Source: Blepharisma stoltei
Taxonomy: Eukaryota > Ciliophora > Heterotrichea > Heterotrichida > Blepharismidae
Assembly (NCBI GenBank): GCA_914767885.1
Contig: CAJZBQ010000014.1
Coordinates: 986,699-1,050,698, forward strand
Length of the DNA: 64,000 nucleotides
Direction of reading: 5' to 3'
Shown here: piece by piece, positions 53,701-62,945 of the stretch
Layout: the number at the start of each line of letters is the position of its first letter
Position numbering within the stretch: the stretch's first letter is position 1
Notes under the pieces: model-generated
The model's database searches: none
What the model was told of the DNA's origin: nothing
The model's input: only the letters and a program-made list of their open reading frames with translations
Program-made: the position numbers and the translations under genes

Positions 53701-56398
53701 AAATAATAAAATTAGTGCTCTAAAATAGAAATTTTTATATTATTTTATTTTAAAAGATTAACTTCCTTGGCTAACGCATTATTTTTTTGCTTGCTAGCCA
53801 AGAGGGAGGGAGTAAAATTAAAAATTTGACCAGTGAGCTTCTTGAAAAAAATCATGCTAATGATGCTCTAAAAGCTCTGCTTGAAGCAAAAATATCTGAA
53901 TTGAAAAATACTCTAGCTTTAGCCCAAGAAAAATCACAGTTAGTTGAAGCCAAAAATATTCAGTTGCAGGAATTATTAAAGAATGAAGCATCAAAATCTC
54001 AACAACTTGAAGAGGATATTAAAGGAATGACGCAAGGCTTAGAGGCAGCAAATGAAAAGAATGAAGAATTAGCTTCTTTAACTGATAAACTTAGTGCTCA
54101 AATTAGCGAACATGAAAAAAGCCTCAGCATAGCTAATGAAAATAATTCAGTCTGCAATACAGTTATTCAAGGCTTAAAAAACAAAATTAAAGAACTAGAA
54201 GGCAAACTGATTTTGGAAAATAATAAGAATGCAAATTCTGAATCTGAGCTCCAGAAAATTATAATCGAAGCTGATAGTTTGAAGAAAAAATTAGGTGCTG
54301 CCACTAATGAAAATGGAGAATTAAAATCAGAAACCCAAAGGTTGGCTCTAAAAAGTAGCGATTTTGAGAAAAGGCTCTTAAATGAAGCTAGCAGAAGCTC
54401 AGGTTTGGAATTGGATATTGAAGAGCTCAAGAAACAAATAAATGGCTTAGAAAGTAAAGGGAAAAATTTAAGTGATGAAAATAATTATTTGAAAATTAGC
54501 GTGCAGTCACTTGAAGAACAAAAAAGTGTTTTTAGCGAGAAAAATTCAAAACTTCAATCAGAAATTTCAATGCTGCTTTTAGAACAGAAGAACTTACTCC
54601 TTGTTAATTTTATTTTTTAAAAAAATATATATAAATTTTTAATTTTTTTTTGTTTTTTCAAAATTTAAAAAATTCCAATTTTTAAAAATTAATTTAATAT
54701 ACACAATTTATATTTCAAAATGCAAGCTGTTTAAAATTATACAGAATTAGCTAGAAATTCCATTATAATAATTATCACTTATATATATCAAAACTTTTTT
54801 TTTTTCATAAACCATTTTTGTTCGCTCACGGAGGGTGGGTTTTGAGCAAAAATAGGGATTTTCCAATGGTTTTGTTCGCTCACATGGAGGAGTTAGAGGA
54901 AAAATTGTTAGATTCATCAAAAGAAAATGAATATTATGCGGCACAAATAGCACAGCTTGATAAGAAAATAACAGAATTGCAAGACAGTTTGGCATTATCG
55001 CAAGAGGATAATCAATTTTTTGATGGACGAGTAAAGAAATTAAAAGAAGAGATAAAGGGAAAGGACTCTCAGATTGATCAACTAACTCCCCCCCCCTTTA
55101 AATTGAAACAAAATATAGGTAAAATTCCTACTTTTTTTGGGAAATTACCCCCCTTTAAATTGAAAACAAAATTTTATTATAATAGAAAAATTTTATAGGT
55201 AAAAATCATTATTTTATATGTAAATACGTTAATACCCTATTTAATATGCTTCAAACATATAAGATTTAGAAATTAAACTCTATTTTGTCCAATTGTTATG
55301 GGGAGAGTTAGAAGAATACCATTTCAGCAAGTTTACACTTTGAGATTGAGAAATTTATGAAATTAATTTTTCATGAAATTATAAAATTTTATCTCTGAAA
55401 AAATTTTTATATATAAATTTTTTTATAAAAAAATTTTCTTAACCCCCCTTTAAATTGAAACACAAAATTTTTTGTTTCAATTTAAAGGGGGGGGAGTAAG
55501 TAATGGAAATAAAATACTTGAACAAAAAATTTCTGCTTCATCAAAAGAAAATGAATATTATGCAGCACAAATAGAGCAACTTGATAAGAAAATAAAAGAA
55601 TTGCAAGACAGTTTGGTATTATCACAAGAGGAAAATCAATTTTTTGAAGGACAAATAAAGAAATTAAAAGAAGAGATAAAGGGAAAGGACTCTCAGATCG
55701 ATCAACTAAGTAATCGAAATAAAATGCTAGAGCAAGAAATTTCTGCTATTAAAAATCTACTTGAAAACGAAATTCAATCGCACAAAGCCTTAACCGAAGC
55801 AAATGAAATTAAGCTCCAAGAAGAGATTGACAAAGCTGAAAAGTACTTCGAGAAAGTCAAGGAGAGTGAGGTGCAGAGCTGCAAGGAAACATTTGAAAAA
55901 GAAAAGACCTCAATCATTGGGAAATTCGGCATTGTTATTGCTGCAATCAAAAACGTGAATGGAACTAAAAATTCAGTTTTTGGTCAGCTGAAAACAAATA
56001 TGAATGCCATTAGAGACAACTTGCTGCTAGTCCAAGAGTTTGCCAATGATTTTCTCTCAAAAGAAATGAAAAGCCTAACTGACCAAATAGAATACATGAA
56101 CTCAAAAAATAAAATGGACACTGACTGGTATGCAAATCAAAGCAAAATAAAGTTTGAATCCGCAGCCGAAGAAATCAGGGAAAATTTATTGAGGTTTAAA
56201 GAACAATGTGCTGAAGGTCTTAAAGAGTATCGCAATATGGGGAAATATGAGCTTGAATCATTCGAAAAAAGGAAGAATGCTTTAGCTACACATGCAGAGT
56301 CACTTGATAGAATTAGTTTTGCTTTTAATGTGTTTGAGAATGAGCTGGATACTTCTCTGCACCAGTACGACGACAAACACTCACTCTTCTCAATTTAA
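50797..56398 (+). CDS. Giant coiled-coil protein, 1,458 aa, split by four CTCCC-family IESs
   Basis: ATG at 50797, TAA at 56396-56398. Joining 50797-51024, 51261-53538, 53815-54596, 54896-55084 and 55499-56398 gives 4,377 nt (1,459 codons) in one frame; UGA is Trp at KFGSWNNEY. The first ~75 residues are Ser-rich; residues ~180-1,400 are nearly continuous coiled coil (many KEENxxLExKIKxLE heptads). Two near-identical ~60-aa modules (SSKENEYYAAQI..QLDKKI..GKDSQIDQL) lie in exons 4 and 5. It resembles basal-body or cortical filament proteins in architecture only; no family assigned. Confidence 0.85.
51026..51258. mobile_element. IES 1 of the coiled-coil gene, 233 bp
   Basis: TAA at 51023-51025 and 51259-51261; ends CTCCTCC and GGGAGGAC. 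The right end contains a stem (TCCTCAATAATAAGCAAA / TTTGCTTACTATTGGGAGGA). Deleting 236 nt (two mod three) joins KSNFL to SSAIPDEML. Confidence 0.8.
53540..53812. mobile_element. IES 2 of the coiled-coil gene, 273 bp
   Basis: TAA at 53537-53539 and 53813-53815; ends CTCATCCTTGGCTAATGAGC and GCTAGCCAAGAGGGAGGGAG, imperfect inverted repeats of a different sequence type from the GTGAGCGAAC elements. Deleting 276 nt joins NNELDI to KIKNLTSELLEK. Confidence 0.85.
54597..54892. mobile_element. IES 3 of the coiled-coil gene, 296 bp
   Basis: TTA at 54594-54596 and 54893-54895. The right half matches the 387-bp element (GTTCGCTCACGGAGGGTGGG, AATGGTTTTGTTCGCTCAC); the left subterminal hairpin has been lost. 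Deleting 299 nt (two mod three) joins LLLEQKNL to EEKLLDSSKEN. Confidence 0.85.
54923..55084 (+). repeat. Duplicated coding module, first copy
   Basis: Encodes SSKENEYYAAQIAQLDKK... to GKDSQIDQL; about 90% identical at DNA level to 55538-55714. The duplication is within the coiled-coil gene, and the copies are separated by IES 4. Confidence 0.8.
55086..55496. mobile_element. IES 4 of the coiled-coil gene, 411 bp
   Basis: TAA at 55083-55085 and 55497-55499; ends CTCCCCCCCCC then TTTAAATTGAAAC, and GTTTCAATTTAAAGGGG then GGGAG. It shares CTCCC ends and TWA target with the other family but has TTTAAATTGAAAC as its inner inverted motif. Deleting 414 nt joins DSQIDQL to SNGNKILEQ. Confidence 0.85.
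55538..55714 (+). repeat. Duplicated coding module, second copy
   Basis: Second copy of the ~57-residue unit (SSKENEYYAAQIEQLDKK...GKDSQIDQL) followed by unique SNRNKMLEQEISAIK. The ATAAAGGGAAAGGACTCTCAGAT stretch (in parts) is shared exactly with the first copy. Confidence 0.8.
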
Positions 56399-56536
56399 TA
56401 GAATCACTTTTTATCGTTATTAATTTATATAAAAAATTATTTAATGTTTTTGCTTGTAAAAATAATTTTGAAACTTCAAGATTAAAGTTTTGAAAATGAA
56501 TAAAAAAAAATAATTACATCAATTTTCTATTTATTA

Positions 56537-56635
56537 GTCTAACAGGTGTTTTAAGCCATGAAAAAAATAAATAATTATTAAAACACGTCTTAAGGGAAAA
56601 AATTTTTTTTTTTTGTTTTAAATAAAGAAAGAGAG
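56537..56635. mobile_element. Possible short IES before the TP-repeat gene
   Basis: TTA at 56534-56536 and 56636-56638 and a right end AAGAAAGAGAG; inside, AGGTGTTTTAAGCC pairs with GTCTTAAGGG-like sequence. The left end lacks CTCCC, so this is tentative. Confidence 0.35.
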
Positions 56636-57721
56636 TTAGAATCTTTTGACAAGGAATCTGAACAAATTCTTCATGGAAGATCTAAGCTGTTGATTCATAG
56701 AGACTTGAACGTTACTGCAGACTCCTCCACTTTCACCCCAAAGAAAAGAAAAATTTCAACGCTGAAAATAATCCAGTCACACACATTAAATAAACTTTTA
56801 GAAGAGTTGATGGACAATCGGTACGAGCTGGATATGAGATACTTGAAAGCTGGCAAAAAATTAATGCCAATGAATAAATTTTTCGACGATTTTTTGGAAA
56901 GAAAATATGGGATTCAAACACTGCAAGATAAAAATAAGCAGAAAATCACAGATTCCTTAATAAAGTACAAAGATGATGATGAATATTATGCCTTCTATTT
57001 CAATTTATTAGTCGAGAGTCCTAGCGCTTTTAGTCATGAATTAGCTCTATTTTTAGTCAAAATGAGGCACTCTTACAACCAGCTTAAAAACTGCCAGGTT
57101 CAGGATAAAAACCTTACTCCAAAAAGCACTCCAAAAACCACCCCAAAAGCAACTCCAAGGCAAACTCCAAGGGCCACTCCTACCTCTACCCCAAAGGATA
57201 CACCAAATTCTACTCCAAAAGCAACTCCAAGAGGTACTCCTCATGGCTCTCCAAAGCCGTCAGGCATTAGGGATGAAATTTTCATATGCATGAATCATGT
57301 CTTGACTTGGATTAGCAACTATTTCGCAAGCGAGCAGAAGTTTGGAGAATCCCTCATTAAATTCTTGAGACCAGAAGAGATTGAACAAATTGACTGGAAC
57401 ATTTTCAATATCCAGCACACCATATGGAGAAAAGGCCTCGAACCTATAAAAGCCTACGAAATGATTTCGAACGAAGAAAGCAAGAAATTAACCCAAGAAG
57501 AGTTTGTGGTAGGGATGAAAGAAAAAATCAACTGCTTTATTTCTGAAGAAGATTTAGCAAGTATTTACCTTAGATTCGCGAACCCAGAAATAGATGCTGA
57601 AAATTTCACGAGCTTTTTGAATATGAAAAGCTACTTTACAAATCCAAAACTGTATTGCTCTCAGATTCAATTCTTGAATGCACTTGTAAACGCTTACAAT
57701 ACAACTCACATCACTGAGTAA
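56636..57721 (+). CDS. TP-repeat protein, start unresolved
   Basis: Coding from at least the TTA at 56636 (LESFDKESEQ..) to a TAA at 57719-57721, about 360 aa. Residues 1-140 are helical and charged; residues ~140-195 are a degenerate tandem of xTPKxTPR units (57113-57255); the remainder is helical with no known fold. The true start is upstream of an apparent element (56537-56635, TTA on both sides). An ATG at 56496 is followed by nine A residues and is off frame, so either a base is missing or the start lies elsewhere. No family recognised. Confidence 0.6.
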   Translation, partial: LESFDKESEQILHGRSKLLIHRDLNVTADSSTFTPKKRKISTLKIIQSHTLNKLLEELMDNRYELDMRYLKAGKKLMPMNKFFDDFLERKYGIQTLQDKNKQKITDSLIKYKDDDEYYAFYFNLLVESPSAFSHELALFLVKMRHSYNQLKNCQVQDKNLTPKSTPKTTPKATPRQTPRATPTSTPKDTPNSTPKATPRGTPHGSPKPSGIRDEIFICMNHVLTWISNYFASEQKFGESLIKFLRPEEIEQIDWNIFNIQHTIWRKGLEPIKAYEMISNEESKKLTQEEFVVGMKEKINCFISEEDLASIYLRFANPEIDAENFTSFLNMKSYFTNPKLYCSQIQFLNALVNAYNTTHITE

Positions 57722-58216
57722 GGAGATTATTATAGAGGTCAGATTAGATTAACTTAACAGCTTCGGCTTTTTATTTTTCCCCTCTCAGCTTGGCTAAGTA
57801 CCAAATATTGAGCGCTTCGCCAGTCTGAGAGGAGACTCACCAAGACTTTTTCTTTTTCAAATTTAGCAGAGCTGCCCCATGCCTTATGGCCTACTAGTTA
57901 GCTATTTATCTATTGTTGCATGATTAAATCTTTACCTCTTCAGTTTCTTTCTCTCCTCCTTGAAGTATTGCTCTACATTCATCAACCCTTCTTTTCAGTA
58001 TGCTTCACATTAGTCTGCTCCAATATTCTTATCTTTTCTTTTAAATTGGAACAGCAAATTTTTTCCAATTTAAAGTGGGAAGTAAAGTCAGTGTACAGAA
58101 AATGAGAATGGAAGTTAGCTCCTACCTTTTCATGAAAATATAGAGGACAGAAGAATACTAAATAGCTCAATTTTTAAGTTTTAAGTAAGATCATATATGA
58201 AGGAAACTGTTTAGCT
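57722..58216. other. Intergenic region with repeat-like blocks
   Basis: 57770-57900 is GC-richer and shares GAGxxxACTCACCAAxxxTTT with the block inside the Myb-gene insertion (about 17460-17490). 58035-58085 is a small inverted repeat, AAATTGGAACAGC..TTCCAATTTAAAGTGGGAAG. No coding frame. Confidence 0.45.
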
Positions 58217-58493
58217 TAGTCATTATTTAAAGTGGGAGTTAGGATAGGGCCCTGATCATACTGACAAACTAGTGAGAGAAGTTTAAATATTCTTGATGGC
58301 TTTAGTATCAAGAGAAGTGTTTTACACTGAGACTGATATAGATAGAGAGACCCTAAGGGACTTAGGAACTTGGGGACATGTGCAGTTTGGTGTTCTTGCC
58401 GGTCTTACTTACTATTATTAAGAGCTGTCACTCCAAGCTAAGTCTGCAATAATATTTGAACTTGAAGCAGAGTAATCTTATTAACATTTTCAT
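58217..58493 (+). mobile_element. SINE-like retroposon, copy 3, at a stop codon
   Basis: 277 bp flanked by TTAGCTTAGT (58207-58216 and 58494-58503). It shares AGTTAGGATAGGGCCC, CTAAGGGACTTAGGAACTTGGGG, CCAAGCTAAG and GAGTAATCTTATTAAC with copy 1. The right repeat contains the UAA stop of the thioredoxin-like gene (minus strand), so the insertion left that stop intact. Confidence 0.7.
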
Positions 58494-58497
58494 TAGC

Positions 58498-59019
58498 TTA
58501 GTTTCTGTTAAAAGCAATTGTTCCTTCACCCCATTCTGATTGTTCTCGAGTCCACTCATGCCATTCTTCCATATACTCATCGTGATATTTTTCCCATAAG
58601 CCACTGGTAGGGTACAAACTGAGTTCGCCCCAATTCACAGAAGCCCTGAACTTAAGGACTCGTCCAATTTGCTTCTTAAGCTCTTCAACGTCGCTTCCAA
58701 TTACCCTTTGAAGCTCCATTCCATCAGACAAGAAGAGGAAAGTTGGCTCGTGACGTACACAGTAATATTTTTTGGTTCTTTCCCCAACTCCTGTTGATGT
58801 ATCGCAAATATAGGTTGAAAATGGTGGAATTTCAGTGAGATTAAGGAATTGGGATTGCAAATCTTTTGAGCACTCTGGATTCCAGTTGTTTTTAAAGTAG
58901 AACAGTGCTAAAGAAGGCTGCTCTTTGTTGATGGTGTCATAGTGCTCATAGAAATTGTCAATTATTCGAACTTTGGAGCCAGGAATTGAAGTATAAGCTC
59001 TGAATAATCTTTGAAGCAT
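58498..59019 (-). CDS. Thioredoxin-fold protein, probably mitochondrial
   Basis: 173 aa, ATG at 59019, TAA at 58498. The N-terminus MLQRLFRAYTSIPGSKVR resembles a mitochondrial presequence. The core LALFYFKNNWNPECSKDLQSQFLNL is the thioredoxin beta-alpha unit, with NPEC in place of CxxC (only the second Cys), followed by EPTFLFLSDGMELQRVIGS (cis-Pro region and the G-x-x-V strand). It is unlikely to be a normal oxidoreductase; a structural or ribosomal/respiratory subunit role is possible. Confidence 0.7.
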   Translation of the reverse strand: MLQRLFRAYTSIPGSKVRIIDNFYEHYDTINKEQPSLALFYFKNNWNPECSKDLQSQFLNLTEIPPFSTYICDTSTGVGERTKKYYCVRHEPTFLFLSDGMELQRVIGSDVEELKKQIGRVLKFRASVNWGELSLYPTSGLWEKYHDEYMEEWHEWTREQSEWGEGTIAFNRN

Positions 59020-59999
59020 TTATATTTATTATAAGACAAATATTAATTCATCTTAAAAATAGCAACTCTAATCAAATATGAGAATTATAATGTATATAAA
59101 GTCTGAATTTCAATAAATGCTCAGAGTAAATTATTTTTTATTTATTATATTGAAAAATAGTCAAAAAGCTCCCCTCTTCCAGTGAGCGAGAGGCAAATTT
59201 TTTTAATATTGCAATATTTTTGAAAATAATGAAATCTTTAGCTAATTTTACTGAATTTATACAACTTTCATTTTATAGTATAATTTTATAAATTAAATTA
59301 ATTTTCACTTTTCAATTTTTTGAATAAAAATTAACACTCGATTCTTCCCAAATGTTTTCTTGCTTAGCTTAGGCAGATTTATGCTGCCAATTAATTTTTT
59401 CTTATCGAGATATTAGGCACTTTCTAAGGTAGCTATATGCCGAGATCTATTCCTTTGAAACAGGTAATTCTGATCCGAAACCAACAAAAGCAGACTTCCT
59501 TTTTTTTCATCTACACTCAGAGTCTTTTAATTTTTTGGCTTTTTGAGTCATTTTTATTGATTTACTCCGCTTATGGTTCGATCTTACTCCTTATCTTAAT
59601 CATTTAATAAAGAAATAAAGTGTTCGTTATTATATATAAAAATCAATTTGAAATAAAGCAGGGCTAAAATGATTTTAAAGCGATTATCCTGATAGTTTTA
59701 TTTAAATAAGCAGTCTATTTCTTCTTTTAAGGTCTGATTGCTGATAAATTTGTTTTTATAGATTTCTAATAGTTATAGACTAGAAGTTTGAAGCAAAAAT
59801 AATAAGAGATGGAAAGACCTAAATTTTATTTAGATTTTTTGGATAAGTCCTGCATTATATTGTGAAAGTTAGCCATACTCATTATTCAGGCAAATATCTT
59901 AACCTTGATTTTATATCAACTCATGTAATTCAGTGGGCATATAGCATTATGTCTTTTGAGATTGCAGGATATAAATTTTAATTAAGGCTATTTTTAAAA
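59020..59999. other. 980-bp intergenic region
   Basis: 59165-59345 contains a CTCCCCTCTTCCAGTGAGCGAGAGGC stretch (in parts), a lone left end of the CTCCC family with no matching right end recognised. The rest is AT-rich without coding potential. The last 60 bp precede the ARF start. Confidence 0.45.
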
Positions 60000-60371
60000 A
60001 TGGGATCATTTTTCTCAAAACTCTGGCAGCTTCTGTTTAGTGATGAAGAGAGACGAATTCTAATGCTTGGACTCGATGCATCTGGAAAAACAACCATTCT
60101 TTACAAACTTAAGCTTGATGAAGTAGTATCCACAATTCCAACAATTGGCTTTAATGTTGAAGAAGTCAAATATCGAAGTATTCATTTTCAAATCTGAGAT
60201 ATTGGTGGCCAATTGAAACTAAGAGATTTATGGCATTACTACTATAAAGATACAGAGGCTATTATTTTCGTCATTGATTCAATTGATCGAGAAAGAATTG
60301 AAGAAGCTAATGAAGCGCTTCATAAAATGCTTGCTAATGAGTTGATTATTCCCCCCTCCGTTAACAACTAA
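60000..60371 (+). pseudogene. ARF small GTPase, truncated after ~115 residues
   Basis: MGSFFSK (N-myristoylation Gly), GLDASGKTT (P-loop), PTIGFN (switch I) and WDIGGQ (switch II) are all ARF hallmarks; the invariant Trp is UGA (60198-60200). After [26 protein letters not shown] the frame runs into a CCCCCCTCCG element end and stops at 60369-60371. The NKxD and SAK nucleotide-specificity motifs are absent, and I could not find the missing 3' half further right. Either an element replaced it near the telomere or a large IES hides it. As it stands it cannot be a working GTPase. Confidence 0.75.
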
Positions 60372-61440
60372 ATTTTTCTCTGTTATGATTTTTTTTTTTT
60401 ATATCTCGATTTGGGAATGTTTGAAATAAAACTGCAATTTAATTTTAAAAAATTTTGCTTTGGAGTGAAAATCATCTAAAACTATTAGAGCTGTAGTTAC
60501 TTTTGGATGGGTGGGCTCTCCCCTGCTACGCCTTTATCACTATATGAGGAGAAAGCCTTTATGAAATAAATTTAGCTTTATCTTGATAATTATTGTCGGC
60601 AATAATTACTACCACATGACATTCAGATCTGTTTCTTTGCTCTCACAATTCACCGACGCTTACATATGTTAGATCTGTCAAGAGAGAGGATATTTAGATA
60701 CGAGAGTTTTTGCTATCCTACTTTTTTTCATCAACACTTCGTGACGACCTCTTGACTCTACCAAAATGTCGACATCACAATGATATAATTCGACTGGGAT
60801 TCAATTATAACAATTAGTATATAGCTCGAGCACTCTTTAGCTATATATGAAATATTTTAGACAAATAATTTCATATTAAATTTTTTTATTGCTTACTGAG
60901 AGTTTCAGAAAAAATTTTTTATTTTCCTTTTTAGACAAATAAATTTTTTTATAGTAAGTTTTTTTTAAAAATAGTTTAGCTTAAAATTTGATAGAATTAA
61001 TTGATTATATTTATGACTTATATGTTAAAATATTATTTATAAAGTTTTAATATTAAAGTTTTTTCTTCTCTCTCAGAGATGATTGGTTTTGATTATAATA
61101 ATAGTAATTTTCTAATGTTTTATTCTCTTACTGAAGAGAGAATTAGATTAATTTTACTAGAAAAACAATAAAATTAGTATTTATTGAGTGCTTTATAATT
61201 AAACTTTTCCTATTTATTAACTCTCTACCACATGAAACAAACAAACCATTGCGAAAACTCATATTTCCCCCCTCGTGTATGAACCAAAAATCTTTTATAT
61301 ATAAGTGATAACTAGTATAATGAATATCTTGCTAATTCTGTTGAATTTTAAATAGCTTAAATTTTGGAGCATAAATTTGCAGATTAGGATTTTTATTAAA
61401 ATATTTTAACCCCCTTCGTAAAGTGAGCTGCTTGCTAATG
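60351..61440. mobile_element. Nested or decayed CTCCC-family elements, subtelomeric
   Basis: Begins with CCCCCCTCCGTTAAC, has GC-richer sequence at 60500-60800 and ends with another element end (AACCCCCTTCGTAAAGTGAGC .. GGAGTAAC, 61408-61452) plus CCCCCCTCGTGTATGAACC at 61266. The internal TAAGTGATAACTAGTATAATGAA (in parts, 61300-61322) matches the core of the 387-bp element. Boundaries are not resolvable by eye. Confidence 0.45.
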
Positions 61441-62945
61441 GTTGAGGAGTAACAAAAATAATGCAAATCATTAGGGTGTTAATTAATCTAATCTACTGTA
61501 AATGTTTATTTAATAAGTCTATTTTCATAAAAGAATGATGCGATATATACCAAACTACAATAATATAAAGCACACCAGCATATGAAATTTTTATTTTAAT
61601 TTTGCTAATTTATTATTATTCTAACCTATTGGTATTATTTACTTTTCAGTTATATATGCTGAGAGCAATTCGTCATTTAATAATTGAGTCATGCATGTAT
61701 TATTATTTACTGGTTCTATAGTAATTGAGCCTTAATTCTCCCTTCAAGATTTCTGTGCTAGAAAAAAGTAATCAGCCTGGTTGTTATTTTTAATGTCAAT
61801 GAGATTGTATTAAATTAATAATTATCGTTCGCAATCACAATATGGGCCGGAGATTTGAATACTGCATGCTCATCATCCCGTCTGATCCCAGCAGACACCT
61901 ATCCCTCAGGGTCAGGAGAGTTGATAGACGAAGCTTTCAGGACTGGTCCCAGGACACAACTCCCCAGAATTGTGTTAGGCATATGCTGTCTTGCAGGTCT
62001 TGAGGAGTGTTTTCAGTCTACTCACCTAGTATTCGCTGACTGTGCCCTTTTCAAGAATCACCAGAGGTAAAGCTCATGCCCAGGGGATTAGCTGCTTGAG
62101 GCAGAAGAAAAACTCATGCCCGATATACACCAAGGTTCCAAGACCTTTATTTTAGTTTGATTTCCCACCTAGGTGCTCAAAAAGTGTGAAGAATATTGCG
62201 CCAAGAGGTCGGGGTGGTCATCTCCGAACATTAACGTATTTATATGTCAATGAGATAAAGGGCTGTATTATATGCTCAGCATTCTTTATTCTTGATAGGC
62301 TTGCTTAAGTTTGAGTTCTAAGTTGAGCCTGAATTTTTATATAACAAGCATATTCTCTTGGATTCACAACATCATTTTTCAGGTTATTGAATATACTTAA
62401 GATCTCTATTGTTTGGCATTCAGACCTTAATAATTTAATATTAAATAGAAGGCTTTCCCGTTTTATACACTTCGCAAGTCCCAGCTATTTATTAAATACA
62501 AACTCACTAGGTGGAAAGCTTTGAGTCTTTATTATTTTAAATTTACAAAATAGATTAAATAGCGTGAAGAAAATACTTTATTCTATGCCATCATTCAATG
62601 ATATAAGTAAAAGAAAAATGCATGTGACTTAAGTTATGATTTAAATTTCATTCAATTATCAGTCTTTAGCTATTTTAGTAGAATAATTTATAATTTTCGA
62701 GCTATATGATAAGAAATGCAATTATAAACTTCTTAAAAACCTAAGGTAATTTCATTATCTAAAAATTTATGAAGTAAAATTCAAGATTACATAAAGGGTC
62801 TTATTTAATTAATAATCACTCAAAATTTATATTCCATGAAATAAATAACATATTTTTAGAATATATAACTAATAATATTTTTAAATTACTCTAAATTTTG
62901 AAACTTGCTTCAAAGTATTTACTTTTATAAATTAAAAGAATCAAA
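61441..62945. other. Subtelomeric region with GC-rich block
   Basis: AT-rich except 61850-62230, which is GC-rich and non-coding in appearance (one 71-codon ORF without features). It contains ACTCATGCCC twice (about 62072, 62110). It may be a retroposon fragment or a subtelomere-specific repeat. The ORF-free remainder leads directly into the telomere. Confidence 0.5.

Noticed and set aside
53787-54620. Separate genes for each piece of the coiled-coil locus
   Set aside because: The pieces have no proper starts of their own, begin inside elements, and join in exact frame when elements are removed.
61466-61482. Interstitial telomere-like TTAGGGTGTTAA
   Set aside because: Only about one and a half units; may be chance in this composition.
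61855-62070. 71-codon ORF in the GC-rich subtelomeric block
   Set aside because: No recognisable domain or start context; the block looks like a non-coding repeat.
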